Positions 1 through 8,682 of a DNA stretch of 64,000 nt are shown in pieces (within the stretch, counting starts at the first letter, position 1; every line of letters starts with the position of its first letter). Under the pieces are notes generated by a model. It was not told where the DNA came from. It was given only the letters and a program-made list of their open reading frames with translations, and did no database searches. This DNA is from Oscillospiraceae bacterium (GTDB lineage: Bacteria > Bacillota > Clostridia > Oscillospirales > Ruminococcaceae). Where the stretch lies: NCBI GenBank assembly GCA_016281125.1, contig JAEEIA010000056.1:1-64000 (forward strand). The letters run 5' to 3'. Both the position numbers and the translations under genes were made by a program.

Positions 1-8
1 ACATCTGG

Positions 9-140
9 AAATTCCGGATTATAGGTGTGCGGGCCCTGTGCAGCTAAGCACCGTGAACCATGTCAGGCGGGGAACCGAGCAGCATTAAGCGGATCGCTGG
101 GCGTGCCGCAGTCAGCCTGCACACCTATGCTCCGGAATTT
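9..140 (+). ncRNA. ffs: Signal recognition particle RNA (small bacterial type)
   Basis: The hallmark S-domain apical sequence is visible: GTCAGG followed by a GGAA-type loop and GAGCAGC at about 62-83. The ends close in a long helix: positions 9-18 pair with 131-140, and the next blocks (TAGGTGTGC with GCACACCTA) continue it. The RNA is about 130 nt, so it is the short 4.5S-like form without an Alu domain. It binds Ffh for co-translational membrane targeting. The gene order SRP RNA - dnaX - ybaB - recR is classical in Firmicutes and supports the call. Exact ends are uncertain by about 10 nt. Confidence 0.88.
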
Positions 141-176
141 TCCTGTTTATCCGGATAAGCCGAACGGAGGCGAGGT

Positions 177-1100
177 ATGGGAAGCTGGCTGCGGAAATAT
201 GTGAGGCAGCTCGGAAAGCTGGCAATGAAGGCCGGGTTCCCGGCGCTGGTGATCGACTGCATCATCATCGGGAGCTTCTCCCTCAACGGAACGCCGGATG
301 ACGGAGAACTGCTGCCGGTGTTTTATCTGCGCCTGCTGCTGCTGACCTACGGCGCCTGCTTTATTGCGGCCTGCGTCATTGAGCACCAGAGCCTGATCCG
401 TGCCGCGACACGCATGGATGCCGATCTGATCGGCAATGCCTTCGGCGGGCTCCGCAAGCAGGATAAGCTGTTCGCATCCGGTCTGGATCTGTATGCAAAG
501 GAGCGCGCGCGTGCTGCGCTTGACCTGTTTTTAGAGGTGCGCGAATTTGATCTGACAGATCAGGAGCTGGGCGTGCTGTCCTTTTATATCGGGCGCTGCT
601 ATCAGATGCTGAGATGCCCGTCCAATGCGATCGGTTATTACGAAACCGCGCGCGAAAAAGGCTTTTCGGAGCATTATGCGAAGCTGTTTGAAGCGCGCAG
701 CTATGCCGAGGGCGGGGATTATTCCCGCAGCTTTCAGTTGTTCAATGAGCTGCTGGAAAACGATCCGCCGGAGGATTTTTATTTTTTGTATACGGATATC
801 GGCTTTCTGTTCATCCGGCAGAAGCAGCCCGATGCGGCAGCTGAATGGTTTGAACGGTCGATTGAGAAAAAGCAGAATTATGCCTTTGCACTGAGCGGCA
901 TGGCGATTGCATCGCTGCAAAAGGGCGATTTCGTCGCCGCACAGGATTATCATTATAAAGCGCTGGTCAATCATCTGGATGAGCCCGCCGTGTTCCGGAA
1001 GTATTACGAGGAAACCAAGCGGCTCATGCTGGAAATGCATCCGGACTGGTCGGAAAAGACCGGCGCCGCTCCCGCGGAGAACGCGGAACAAACGGGATAA
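177..1100 (+). CDS. TPR-repeat membrane protein
   Basis: 307 residues. The start ATG is preceded by GGAGG at 166-170. The N-terminus has two hydrophobic stretches (about residues 18-36 and 48-66) that could form a membrane hairpin. The remainder is helical and resembles tetratricopeptide repeats: repeated A-x-x-x-F/Y patterns around residues 105-275, e.g. YIGRCYQMLRCPSNAIGYY and ALSGMAIASLQKGDFVAAQ. It lies between the SRP RNA and dnaX, 16 bp before dnaX, so it is probably co-transcribed. The protein probably serves as a protein-protein scaffold at the membrane. No specific partner can be named from the sequence. Confidence 0.8.
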   Translation: MGSWLRKYVRQLGKLAMKAGFPALVIDCIIIGSFSLNGTPDDGELLPVFYLRLLLLTYGACFIAACVIEHQSLIRAATRMDADLIGNAFGGLRKQDKLFASGLDLYAKERARAALDLFLEVREFDLTDQELGVLSFYIGRCYQMLRCPSNAIGYYETAREKGFSEHYAKLFEARSYAEGGDYSRSFQLFNELLENDPPEDFYFLYTDIGFLFIRQKQPDAAAEWFERSIEKKQNYAFALSGMAIASLQKGDFVAAQDYHYKALVNHLDEPAVFRKYYEETKRLMLEMHPDWSEKTGAAPAENAEQTG

Positions 1101-1116
1101 AGGAGCGTGACGGTGT

Positions 1117-2724
1117 ATGGCTGCATACGAAGCGCTGTACCGCAAATGGCGGCCGCAGACCTTTGAGGACATTGTCGCGCAGCCGCATATCACAAGAACT
1201 CTGAAAAATCAGATCATGCGCGAAAAAACAGCGCATGCCTATCTGTTTACCGGCTCCCGCGGAACGGGCAAGACGACCTGTGCGCGCATCTTTGCGAAGG
1301 CGGTCAACTGTCTGCATCCGAAGAACGGCGATCCCTGCCTGGAATGCGAGATCTGCCGCGATGCCGAAGCCGGTGCGCTGACGGATATTATTGAAATCGA
1401 CGGTGCCTCGAACAACGGCGTCGATGAGGTGCGCAGCCTGCGCGGCAATGCCGCTTTGCTGCCGGTACGCTGCAAATATAAGGTGTATGTCATCGACGAG
1501 GTTCACATGATGTCAGCCGGTGCGTTCAACGCATTGCTGAAAATGATCGAGGAACCGCCTGCCTATGTGAAATTTGTCTTTGCGACCACAGAGATCCACA
1601 AGGTTCCGGCCACGATTCTGTCCCGCTGTCAGCGGTTCGACTTCCGCCGGATTCTGCCTGCGGATATTGTCGGGCGCATTCAGTATATTGCGGAGCATGA
1701 GAGCTTTTCGATCACCGATGCAGCCGCGCACCGGATTGCCGTTCTGGCGGACGGCGGTATGCGCGACGCGCTGAGCCTGCTGGATCAGTGCACAGCGGTT
1801 TCCGGGGAAATCGGACTGGAAACAGTCGAGGAGGCCGTGGGCGTTGCGGGGACGGAATCGGTGTATACGGTTCTGCGTGCGATTGCCGCGCATGATGCGT
1901 CGGCCGCGCTGGAACGCGTTGATCTGCTCTATCAGCAGTCAAAGGACATGACGCGCTTTGCGGACGAGCTTTCGCAGCAGCTGCGCAGTCTGATGCTGCT
2001 GAAAACCGCGCCTTCCGATCTGTCGCTGCTCGGGGTAATGCCCGATGAGGCGGCACAGCTTCAGGAGATTGCGCAGTCGTTTACGCTCGGCGCGATTTTA
2101 GAGGCGCTTTCCGCGGTCCGGCAGTGTTGCGACCGCATGACGCGTGCGGGCAACCGCCGCATGGAGCTGGAAATGACGCTGATCCGCCTCTGCTCGGATT
2201 TTCAGTCGCAGAAGGGTGATCTGCTTGCGCTGACCGACCGCATCGCGGCTCTGGAGCAGCAGCTTGCGGAGCTGAAACGGAACGGTGTTCCGGCAGCGCT
2301 CCCGTCTGCACCGCGCAGAGAGCCTGCCCCGAAGCGGGATGCTCCGGCGAGCAATCTGCAAATCGAGGGCAAGCCGGATACCTCAAAATATCTGCCCGTG
2401 AAAAACTGGGCAACCGTGCTGGAGCGCTTTGATACGGTCAATCCGTCCGTATCCGGACTGCTCCAGGGCTCAAATGCCTTTGCCAATGACGAAAACGGCA
2501 TTCTGCTGATGTTTGTGAAGAACAAGCTGTTCAAAAAGCTGTTCTCGCAGCGTGACGCACAGCTGCTCGGTTCGGCGGCGGAGCAGGTGCTCGGCAAAAA
2601 ATATTCGATCCGCTTCAAGTCCGTGGAAACGGAAGAGGAGCAGGCTGCACCGGCGGACATCCTGTTCCGGCGGGCAAAGGAGCAGGGCATCGAGGTTTCG
2701 GAGCAGGAGCCTTCCGGCATATAA
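1117..2724 (+). CDS. dnaX: DNA polymerase III subunit gamma/tau
   Basis: 535 residues. This is the clamp-loader ATPase of the replicative polymerase. Walker A GSRGTGKT is at about residues 46-53, followed by the zinc-binding cysteines (C-x8-C-x2-C-x2-C, within NC...PCLECEIC), Walker B VIDEVH, and the SRC arginine-finger motif (ILSRCQRFDF). A proline-rich linker (about 390-430) leads to a C-terminal tau-like domain. The opening MAAYEALYRKWRPQTFEDIV is typical of the family, and AAGGAG precedes the start. It belongs to the ffs-dnaX-ybaB-recR cluster. No frameshift signal for a short gamma form was looked for in detail. Confidence 0.97.
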   Translation: MAAYEALYRKWRPQTFEDIVAQPHITRTLKNQIMREKTAHAYLFTGSRGTGKTTCARIFAKAVNCLHPKNGDPCLECEICRDAEAGALTDIIEIDGASNNGVDEVRSLRGNAALLPVRCKYKVYVIDEVHMMSAGAFNALLKMIEEPPAYVKFVFATTEIHKVPATILSRCQRFDFRRILPADIVGRIQYIAEHESFSITDAAAHRIAVLADGGMRDALSLLDQCTAVSGEIGLETVEEAVGVAGTESVYTVLRAIAAHDASAALERVDLLYQQSKDMTRFADELSQQLRSLMLLKTAPSDLSLLGVMPDEAAQLQEIAQSFTLGAILEALSAVRQCCDRMTRAGNRRMELEMTLIRLCSDFQSQKGDLLALTDRIAALEQQLAELKRNGVPAALPSAPRREPAPKRDAPASNLQIEGKPDTSKYLPVKNWATVLERFDTVNPSVSGLLQGSNAFANDENGILLMFVKNKLFKKLFSQRDAQLLGSAAEQVLGKKYSIRFKSVETEEEQAAPADILFRRAKEQGIEVSEQEPSGI

Positions 2725-2802
2725 TGCATGATCTAGCCGCAGATTTGATGCTGCCGGCTTGTCATAATAAAAATGAAAATTAAAAATGATAGGAGAATTC
2801 TT

Positions 2803-3147
2803 ATGAAATCCAGAGTACCGAAGCAGTTTCAGGGCAGCGGAGATATGAACTCCATGATCCATCAGGCACGCAAGATGCAGGATCAGATCACCGCTTTGCA
2901 GGAAGACATCGAGCAGCGCACCTTTGAGGCGACCGCAGGCGGCGGCGCTGTCAGCGTGAAGCTGACCGGCAAAAAGACCATCGAGTCCCTGACGCTGAGC
3001 AAGGACGTTGTGGATCCGGAGGATATCGACATGCTCCAGGATCTGATCATCAGCGCCGTCAATGAGGCGGTCAACAACATCGAAACCACGACCGAGAACG
3101 AGATGAGCAAGATCACCGGCGGTGTGGCTCTGCCGGGTCTGTTCTGA
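2803..3147 (+). CDS. ybaB: YbaB/EbfC nucleoid-associated protein
   Basis: 114 residues. The ATG at 2803 is chosen over one at 2773 because AGGAG (2791-2795) sits at the right distance. A family-typical core is present: QARKMQDQI, then FEATAGGGAVSVKLTGKK, then DPEDIDMLQDLI. The family forms a small homodimeric DNA-binding protein that coats the nucleoid. It lies directly between dnaX and recR, as in most Firmicutes. The extra N-terminal stretch (about 12 residues, before MNSMIHQA) is slightly longer than usual. Confidence 0.93.
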   Translation: MKSRVPKQFQGSGDMNSMIHQARKMQDQITALQEDIEQRTFEATAGGGAVSVKLTGKKTIESLTLSKDVVDPEDIDMLQDLIISAVNEAVNNIETTTENEMSKITGGVALPGLF

Positions 3148-3152
3148 TTTCC

Positions 3153-3755
3153 ATGGAGGAATTCAGTGCTCTGCCGCTTGTGGTATTAGCAGAAAAATTT
3201 GCAGCGCTGCCGGGGATCGGAATGAAAACCGCGCAGCGCCTTGCGTATGCGGTCATGGAAATGCCGGAGGAGGATGCGCAGGCCTTTGCGGAGGCGATTC
3301 TCAACGCCAAGCATCATATCCATGACTGCCCGGTCTGTCAGAATCTGACCGAGCAGGAGGTTTGCAGCATCTGCAAAAACCCGAAGCGCGACGGCAGCAC
3401 CGTCTGCGTCGTGGAGGGGCCGAAGGATGTTGCCGCAATCGAGCGCACGCATGAATACAACGGGCTGTATCACGTTCTGCATGGGCTGATCTCCCCGCTG
3501 GACGGCGTCACCGCGGAGCATCTGCGGGTTGCCGAGCTGCTGGAACGCATCCGGAAAGGCGGCATTTCGGAGCTGATTATGGCGACGAATCCGAGCGTGG
3601 AGGGCGAAGCGACCGCGATGTACCTCTCGCGCCTGTGCAAGCCGCTGGGCGTCAAGGTCACGCGGCTGGCGTTCGGTCTGCCGGTCGGCGGCGTGATCGA
3701 ATACACCGACGAGGTGACGCTGTACCGCGCACTCTCAAACCGCAGTGAAATGTGA
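3153..3755 (+). CDS. recR: Recombination mediator RecR
   Basis: 200 residues, the normal length. Helix-hairpin-helix LPGIGMKTAQRLA lies near residue 15-30. A C4 zinc finger follows (C-x2-C ... C-x2-C, from CPVCQNL to CSICKN). The Toprim segment contains CVVEGPKDVAAIE, and the ISPLDG and TNPSVEGEATAMYL motifs are intact. RecR works with RecF/RecO to load RecA at gaps. The gene starts 5 bp after ybaB. Its stop overlaps the GTG that can start the next gene. Confidence 0.96.
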   Translation: MEEFSALPLVVLAEKFAALPGIGMKTAQRLAYAVMEMPEEDAQAFAEAILNAKHHIHDCPVCQNLTEQEVCSICKNPKRDGSTVCVVEGPKDVAAIERTHEYNGLYHVLHGLISPLDGVTAEHLRVAELLERIRKGGISELIMATNPSVEGEATAMYLSRLCKPLGVKVTRLAFGLPVGGVIEYTDEVTLYRALSNRSEM

Positions 3756-4429
3756 GTGCGGACATGAAAAAGCTGCGCGGGATTATTTTTGATGTGGACG
3801 GCACGCTGCTCGATTCCATGGGGATGTGGCAGCAGCTTGACCGCGTCTTTCTGCGGGAAAACGGCATTGAGCCGCCCGCGGATATTTCGGATATTGTGAA
3901 GAAGATGACCGTCGATGCATCGTCGGCGTATTTTGTCGAGCGCTTTCAGCTGGACATGACGCCCGCAGATGTCAGGCGGCGCGTTGAGGCGCTGGCCGCG
4001 GAGGAATACCGGCAGCATCTGCCGCTCAAGGAGGGCGCAAAGTCCTTTCTGATGCAGGCATCTGCGCAGGGCATCCCGTGTGCGGTCGCAAGCGCGAATT
4101 ATCCGGCGCTGCTGGATGCCGCATTTGCACGGCTCGGCATTGCGGGCTGCTTCCGCACGGTGCTGACACCGGGTGAACAGCTTGCGGGCAAGCATCAGCC
4201 GGATATTTATGTGGAAGCTGCGCGGCAGCTGGGGACGGATCCCGCGGAAACTGCGGTGATTGAGGACGCGCTCCATGCAGCGGAAACAGCCAAGGCCGCC
4301 GGGTTCTATACGGTCGGCTTTCGGGACAGCAGCAGTCAGGCGGACTGGGATGCGCTCGCAGCACTCTGCGACCGCGTCACGGACAGCTGGACGACGTTGC
4401 TGCATGACGGATTTCTGCAATGTTTTTGA
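3752..4429 (+). CDS. HAD-superfamily phosphatase (beta-phosphoglucomutase-like)
   Basis: 225 residues from the GTG at 3752, which overlaps the recR stop; ATG at 3764 is an alternative. The haloacid-dehalogenase motifs are present: FDVDGTLLDSM (motif I nucleophile Asp and acid/base Asp), VASAN (motif II), a conserved lysine in GKHQPDIY (motif III) and VIEDALHA (motif IV). The helical cap between motifs I and II is of the C1 type used by phosphoglycolate phosphatase and sugar-phosphate phosphatases. The substrate cannot be read from the sequence. Confidence 0.85.
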   Translation: MSADMKKLRGIIFDVDGTLLDSMGMWQQLDRVFLRENGIEPPADISDIVKKMTVDASSAYFVERFQLDMTPADVRRRVEALAAEEYRQHLPLKEGAKSFLMQASAQGIPCAVASANYPALLDAAFARLGIAGCFRTVLTPGEQLAGKHQPDIYVEAARQLGTDPAETAVIEDALHAAETAKAAGFYTVGFRDSSSQADWDALAALCDRVTDSWTTLLHDGFLQCF

Positions 4430-4488
4430 ACCGACAGGCTGTACAGGGGAACTGTGCAGCCTTTTCCGGATATGCGGAGGAACAGCGT

Positions 4489-5178
4489 ATGAAACAGTAT
4501 ACAAAAGCGGAATTTGAACGGAATATCTGCGGCGGCGACTGGCGCGCGGAAGGCGAATACATGATCTGGTTCAACATGATCTGGGAGCTGGCAGTCAGGG
4601 AAAAGCGGCATCAGTACCGCAATTTTACGGAGTATCTTTCGCTGCTCAGCCTGATTCAGGGCAGCGTCCGGATCTATCAGATGTACGCCTCGCGGTTTCT
4701 GGAGGAGGACGACGATCCCGAGCAGCCGCTGCTTGCATTTGATTTGGAGAATCTTGCGAAAGAGCTGCTTGCCAATACCGATCTGGATGCAGTGTATGAC
4801 GATCCGGATGCGGATGCCGTTGATCCGCAGGCACTGCTCTGTCAGGTGCTCTCGGACAATCTCCGCACAGACGATGCCATGACGCCGGTGTTTGCGATGC
4901 TCCGCCGCACGCTGGGCAGAGAGCGTACCTTCGCGGCGCTGTATTATTGCATGAATTATGCGAAATTCTCCGTAGAACCGTGGGAAACGGATGAATACTA
5001 CTACGGGGATATTGACGATCCGGACGAGCTGCGCGCAGCCGTTGCGGAGAATCAGGATTACGAAATGCGCAAGCAGTATGCGGCCTGCGAGGACGTGGAC
5101 GGGATTCTGGATATGATCCTGAACGAAACCGACGTGCCGCGTCTGGAAGCCTACGGCTGGCTTGCGGAATATATGTAA
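4489..5178 (+). CDS. Hypothetical protein, acidic
   Basis: 229 residues. The ATG at 4489 has GGAGG eight bases upstream and is preferred to an in-frame ATG at 4420 that overlaps the previous gene. The protein is strongly acidic with a DDPDADAVDP-like stretch in the middle and another Asp/Glu/Tyr-rich patch near residue 165-180. There are no membrane segments, signal peptide or recognised motif. It is placed between the HAD phosphatase and the amidohydrolase in one apparent operon. Function unknown. Confidence 0.7.
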   Translation: MKQYTKAEFERNICGGDWRAEGEYMIWFNMIWELAVREKRHQYRNFTEYLSLLSLIQGSVRIYQMYASRFLEEDDDPEQPLLAFDLENLAKELLANTDLDAVYDDPDADAVDPQALLCQVLSDNLRTDDAMTPVFAMLRRTLGRERTFAALYYCMNYAKFSVEPWETDEYYYGDIDDPDELRAAVAENQDYEMRKQYAACEDVDGILDMILNETDVPRLEAYGWLAEYM

Positions 5179-5191
5179 GGCGGAGGACGTC

Positions 5192-6025
5192 ATGCTGATT
5201 GATTTTCATACCCATATTTTTCCGGAGCATATTGCGGAGCGCAGCGTTGCGGCATTGCTGGCTGGCATCCGCCGCGAGCAGGGCGACGCATACTGCGAAA
5301 GCAATACGCTGATTTACCGCCCCGCGACGCTGGACGGGCTGCTTGATCTGATGCAGAAGTCCGGTGTGGACAGAAGCATCTGCCTGCCGATTGCGACGAA
5401 GCCCTCGCAGACGGAAACCATCAACCGGTATGCGGAGCAGGTGCGTTCCGCGCAGGCGCTCTCCTTCGGGACGGTGCATCCGGCAGATCCGGACTGGGAG
5501 CGCGTGCTCTGCTCTTTGGCGGAGCGCGGGTTCCGGGGCATCAAGCTGCACCCGCAGTTTCAGCAGTCGTATATCGACAGCCCGGAGAGCATCCGTATCA
5601 TCAAAAAATGTGAGCAGCTCGGCCTGCTTGTGATGTTCCACGCAGGCTCGGACATCGGCCTGCCGCCGCCGCTTTACGCAACACCGGAGCGCATCGCGCA
5701 TGTTCTGACGGAAACGGACGGCAGCCACATGATTGCAGCGCATCTCGGCGGCTGGGATATGTGGGACGACGTCGAGCGGTATCTTGTCGGGACGCCGATT
5801 TTGATGGATACGGCATTCATCTGGAAATTTCTTGCGCCGGAGCAGTGCCTGCGGATGATCCGGAATCACGGCGCAGACAAGATTCTGTTCGGTTCTGATT
5901 CCCCGTGGGAGGATCCGGCGGATACGCTGCGTTATCTGCGGTCGCTTGGCCTGACCGCGGAGGAACTGGATCAGATCACATATCAGAATGCGCTCCGCAT
6001 TCTGGGGGAGAACGCATCAGCATGA
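5192..6025 (+). CDS. Amidohydrolase-2 family metal-dependent hydrolase
   Basis: 277 residues. The ATG at 5192 has GGAGG upstream and gives MLIDFHTHIFPEH, where HTH is the first metal-binding motif of the family. Later motifs fit a TIM-barrel hydrolase: GIKLHPQFQ (conserved Lys/His strand), MFHAGSD (metal His), AAHLGGW (metal His) and FGSDSPW (catalytic Asp). Members act as hydrolases or decarboxylases on small cyclic or carboxylic substrates; which one is not deducible. The stop overlaps the start of the downstream dus gene. Confidence 0.86.
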   Translation: MLIDFHTHIFPEHIAERSVAALLAGIRREQGDAYCESNTLIYRPATLDGLLDLMQKSGVDRSICLPIATKPSQTETINRYAEQVRSAQALSFGTVHPADPDWERVLCSLAERGFRGIKLHPQFQQSYIDSPESIRIIKKCEQLGLLVMFHAGSDIGLPPPLYATPERIAHVLTETDGSHMIAAHLGGWDMWDDVERYLVGTPILMDTAFIWKFLAPEQCLRMIRNHGADKILFGSDSPWEDPADTLRYLRSLGLTAEELDQITYQNALRILGENASA

Positions 6026-7020
6026 AAACAGTCACGATTGCGGGACAGCAGGTTCCGCAGACAGCTGCGCTCGCGCCGATGGCGTCCGTTGCGGATACGT
6101 CATACCGGCTGCTCTGCCGGAAGCACGGCGCCTGCATGACAACCGGTGAGCTGGTTTCTGCAAAGGGGCTCTGCTACGGGAGCAAGGGCAGCGCGGAGCT
6201 TTGCCGGATCACGCCGGAGGAGCGTCCGATGGGGCTCCAGCTGTTCGGCAGCGAGCCGGAATTCATGGAGGAGGCTGTGCGGCGGATTCTGCCGTTTCAG
6301 CCGGATTTCATTGATCTGAATATGGGATGCCCCGTGCCGAAGGTCGTCAACCAGGGGGCGGGCAGTGCCCTGATGAAAACGCCGGAGCTCGCGGAAACGC
6401 TGATGAAAGCAGTGGTCAGGGCGGCGGACGGCGCATGTCCCGTCACCGTCAAAATGCGGATTGGCTGGGACGAGCAGCATATCAATGCGGTTGATTTTGC
6501 AAAGCGCATGGAGGCTGCCGGTGCCGCGGCGATTACCGTTCATGCCCGGACGCGCACGCAGTTTTACAGCGGCCGTGCGGACTGGAATCAGATTGCGGCA
6601 GTGAAGCAGGCTGTTCAGGTGCCGGTGATCGGCAACGGCGACATTACCTGCGGCGCGGACGCGGTGCGGATGTATGCGGAAACCGGCTGCGATCTGGTGA
6701 TGGTCGGGCGCGCGTCCTACGGCAATCCGTGGATATTTGAGGAGATTGCATGTGCGCTGGCAGGAGAGCCGTTCGCTGCTCCGGCCATTCCGGCACGCTT
6801 GCAGGAGATGCTTCTGCATATCCGCATGATTCTGGAACGCAGTGAAAAATCAGAGCAGCTTGCGATGCGGGAGGCACGCAAGCACGCGCTCTGGTATCTG
6901 CGGGGATATCCGGGCGCGGCGGCGTTCCGGGCGCGCTCCGCAACACTCAACAGCTATGCCGAAGCAGAGGCGCTCGTGCAGGATTATCTGCATCACGCGG
7001 GCAGGAGGGAGGCACCGTGA
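6022..7020 (+). CDS. dus: tRNA-dihydrouridine synthase
   Basis: 332 residues, starting at ATG 6022 which overlaps the previous stop (ATGA). It is an FMN-dependent TIM-barrel enzyme that reduces uridine in the D-loop of tRNA. Diagnostic sequence is NMGCPVPKVVNQGAGSAL, which holds the catalytic Cys. Others are VKMRIGWD, the RNA/FMN segment ITVHARTRTQFYSG and the phosphate-binding GNGDI. Length and motif order match the DusB-like bacterial group. It ends overlapping the GTG of the response regulator. Confidence 0.94.
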   Translation: MKTVTIAGQQVPQTAALAPMASVADTSYRLLCRKHGACMTTGELVSAKGLCYGSKGSAELCRITPEERPMGLQLFGSEPEFMEEAVRRILPFQPDFIDLNMGCPVPKVVNQGAGSALMKTPELAETLMKAVVRAADGACPVTVKMRIGWDEQHINAVDFAKRMEAAGAAAITVHARTRTQFYSGRADWNQIAAVKQAVQVPVIGNGDITCGADAVRMYAETGCDLVMVGRASYGNPWIFEEIACALAGEPFAAPAIPARLQEMLLHIRMILERSEKSEQLAMREARKHALWYLRGYPGAAAFRARSATLNSYAEAEALVQDYLHHAGRREAP

Positions 7021-7694
7021 ACGCGAAAATAGCGATCATTGAGGACGATCCCGCGATCAGCCGGATTCTCACCGATTTTTTGCGAAAAAACGGCTGTGAC
7101 ACCACTGCCGCCTTCGACGGAAACAGCGCGTCTGCGCTGCTCAGTACGGAGCGGTTTGATCTGGTGCTTATGGATCTGATGCTGCCGCAGAAAAGCGGCG
7201 AGGTGCTGATTCCGGAGCTGCGTGCGCATTCGGATACGCCGGTCATTGTGATCTCGGCAAAGTCCATGCTGGAAACGCGGCTTGAGGTGCTGCGGCTCGG
7301 TGCGGATGACTACATTCTGAAACCGTTTGACCTGAACGAGGTGCTCGTGCGGATCGAGGTCGTGCTCCGGCGCGCCGGTACCCAGCAGGCGGATGCGCTG
7401 CTGGAATGCGGCGGTCTGCAAATGCATACGCAGGAAAACCGCGTGACCTGGGAGGGCAGGCCGGTGCAGCTGACAGCAAAGGAATTGCAGCTGCTGCGGC
7501 TGTTTCTGGAATACCCGAAGAAGGTGTTTTCCAAGGCGAATCTGTATGAGTCGGTCTGGAATGAAGAATATTGCTATGAGGACAATACGGTCAATGTCCA
7601 TGTCAGCAATCTGCGCACGAAGCTGAAAAAAGCGACGGGACGCGATTTCATCGAAACCGTCTGGGGTATCGGTTATCGGCTGAAGGAGGGATAG
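7017..7694 (+). CDS. OmpR/PhoB-family response regulator
   Basis: 225 residues, GTG start overlapping the dus stop, with GGGAGG upstream. The receiver domain has the acidic pair E9/D10/D11, the phosphoacceptor Asp at about 53 (LVLMDLMLP) and the conserved Lys in YILKPFD. A winged-helix DNA-binding domain follows (LTAKELQLLRLFLE ... NTVNVHVSNLRTKL ... TVWGIGYRL). It acts with the kinase encoded 1 bp downstream. The target is unknown; the ABC operon beginning 850 bp beyond the kinase is a plausible but unproven target. Confidence 0.95.
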   Translation: MNAKIAIIEDDPAISRILTDFLRKNGCDTTAAFDGNSASALLSTERFDLVLMDLMLPQKSGEVLIPELRAHSDTPVIVISAKSMLETRLEVLRLGADDYILKPFDLNEVLVRIEVVLRRAGTQQADALLECGGLQMHTQENRVTWEGRPVQLTAKELQLLRLFLEYPKKVFSKANLYESVWNEEYCYEDNTVNVHVSNLRTKLKKATGRDFIETVWGIGYRLKEG

Positions 7695-7695
7695 C

Positions 7696-8604
7696 ATGTG
7701 GCTGTACTGGCTTGCGGGCGCACTTGGCGTCTGCTGTTTGCTGCTGCTTGTGTATCTGCTCCTGATGAAGCGACAGCTGCATAAAATTGCAGAAGAACTG
7801 CGCAAAAACATGGATATAGACTACAATCACCGGCTGTCTGTTACGCTGTTTGACCGTTCGCTTGAAACCGTCGCAGCGGAGATCAACCGCAGTCTGGATT
7901 ATCAGCAGCGGCTGAAATATACGGCGCAGTGTGCGGAGAATCACCTGCGGCAGTCGCTCTCGGATATTGCCCATGATCTGCGCACGCCGCTGACGGTCAT
8001 CAAGGGCAATTTGCAGCTGATTGCGGGCAGCGGGGAACTGACCGCCGAAAACATGGATTATCTTGCGGTATGCAGCGAAAAGTCAGAAACACTCCGGCAG
8101 ATGGCAGATGCATTTTTTGAGCTGTCCGTGCTGGAAAGCGACAGCAGGCCTGTCCCGCTGCAAAAGGTCGATCTGACGAAGCTGCTGATGCAGTTCATTG
8201 CCGATCACGAGCCGGTGATCCGGATGCAGAATCAGGAGCCGGAGGTCGTATTCCCGCCGCATACGGTGACGGTCATGGCGGATCCGCAGATGCTCGGGCG
8301 GATGCTGGAGAATCTGCTGAACAATGCGCTCAGGTATGCGCAGGGCAGCTTTCAGATCCGACTGGAGCAGGACGGCGTTGTGTTTGCGAATACGGTTGTA
8401 CCGGAAAACAGACCGGATCCGGCGCGGCTGTTTGACCGCAGTTACCGTGCGGAGCCGTCGCGGACAAGCAAAAATGCGGGGCTCGGGCTGTATATCGTTC
8501 GGCTGCTTGCAGAGAAGCAGCAGGCAGCAGCGGAGGCTTCGATGGACGGCGATCTGCTCACGCTGCGGCTGCGGTTCCGGACAGAAGCGCCGCAGGCGGA
8601 ATGA
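7696..8604 (+). CDS. Sensor histidine kinase with one N-terminal membrane segment
   Basis: 302 residues. There is one clear membrane helix (about residues 2-23) and no recognisable extracellular sensor loop. The dimerisation/phosphoacceptor motif SDIAHDLRTPL has the phospho-His at about 93. The N-box is NLLNNALRYA and the G2 box GLGLYIV; both are intact. The short architecture resembles intramembrane-sensing kinases of cell-envelope stress and antimicrobial-peptide systems, although those usually have two membrane helices. It is cotranscribed with the response regulator and ends just before a strong terminator. Confidence 0.93.
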   Translation: MWLYWLAGALGVCCLLLLVYLLLMKRQLHKIAEELRKNMDIDYNHRLSVTLFDRSLETVAAEINRSLDYQQRLKYTAQCAENHLRQSLSDIAHDLRTPLTVIKGNLQLIAGSGELTAENMDYLAVCSEKSETLRQMADAFFELSVLESDSRPVPLQKVDLTKLLMQFIADHEPVIRMQNQEPEVVFPPHTVTVMADPQMLGRMLENLLNNALRYAQGSFQIRLEQDGVVFANTVVPENRPDPARLFDRSYRAEPSRTSKNAGLGLYIVRLLAEKQQAAAEASMDGDLLTLRLRFRTEAPQAE

Positions 8605-8640
8605 AAGCGGGATTGTGACGCAATACTCTATTATTGGAAT

Positions 8641-8682
8641 AAAACAGGCGCTGACAGAACGATCAGCGCCTGTTTTCTTTTT
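8641..8682 (+). terminator. Rho-independent terminator after the two-component genes
   Basis: A perfect 14-bp stem (AAAACAGGCGCTGA with its complement TCAGCGCCTGTTTT), an 8-nt loop and a T-rich tail (TCTTTTT). It closes the operon that begins near the SRP RNA. The A-rich left arm means it could also act on minus-strand transcripts. Confidence 0.92.

Noticed and set aside
1024-1506. Long minus-strand frames opposite the dnaX-recR-dus block
   Set aside because: They are shadows of GC-rich coding sequence; the plus-strand genes have strong family motifs and ribosome sites.
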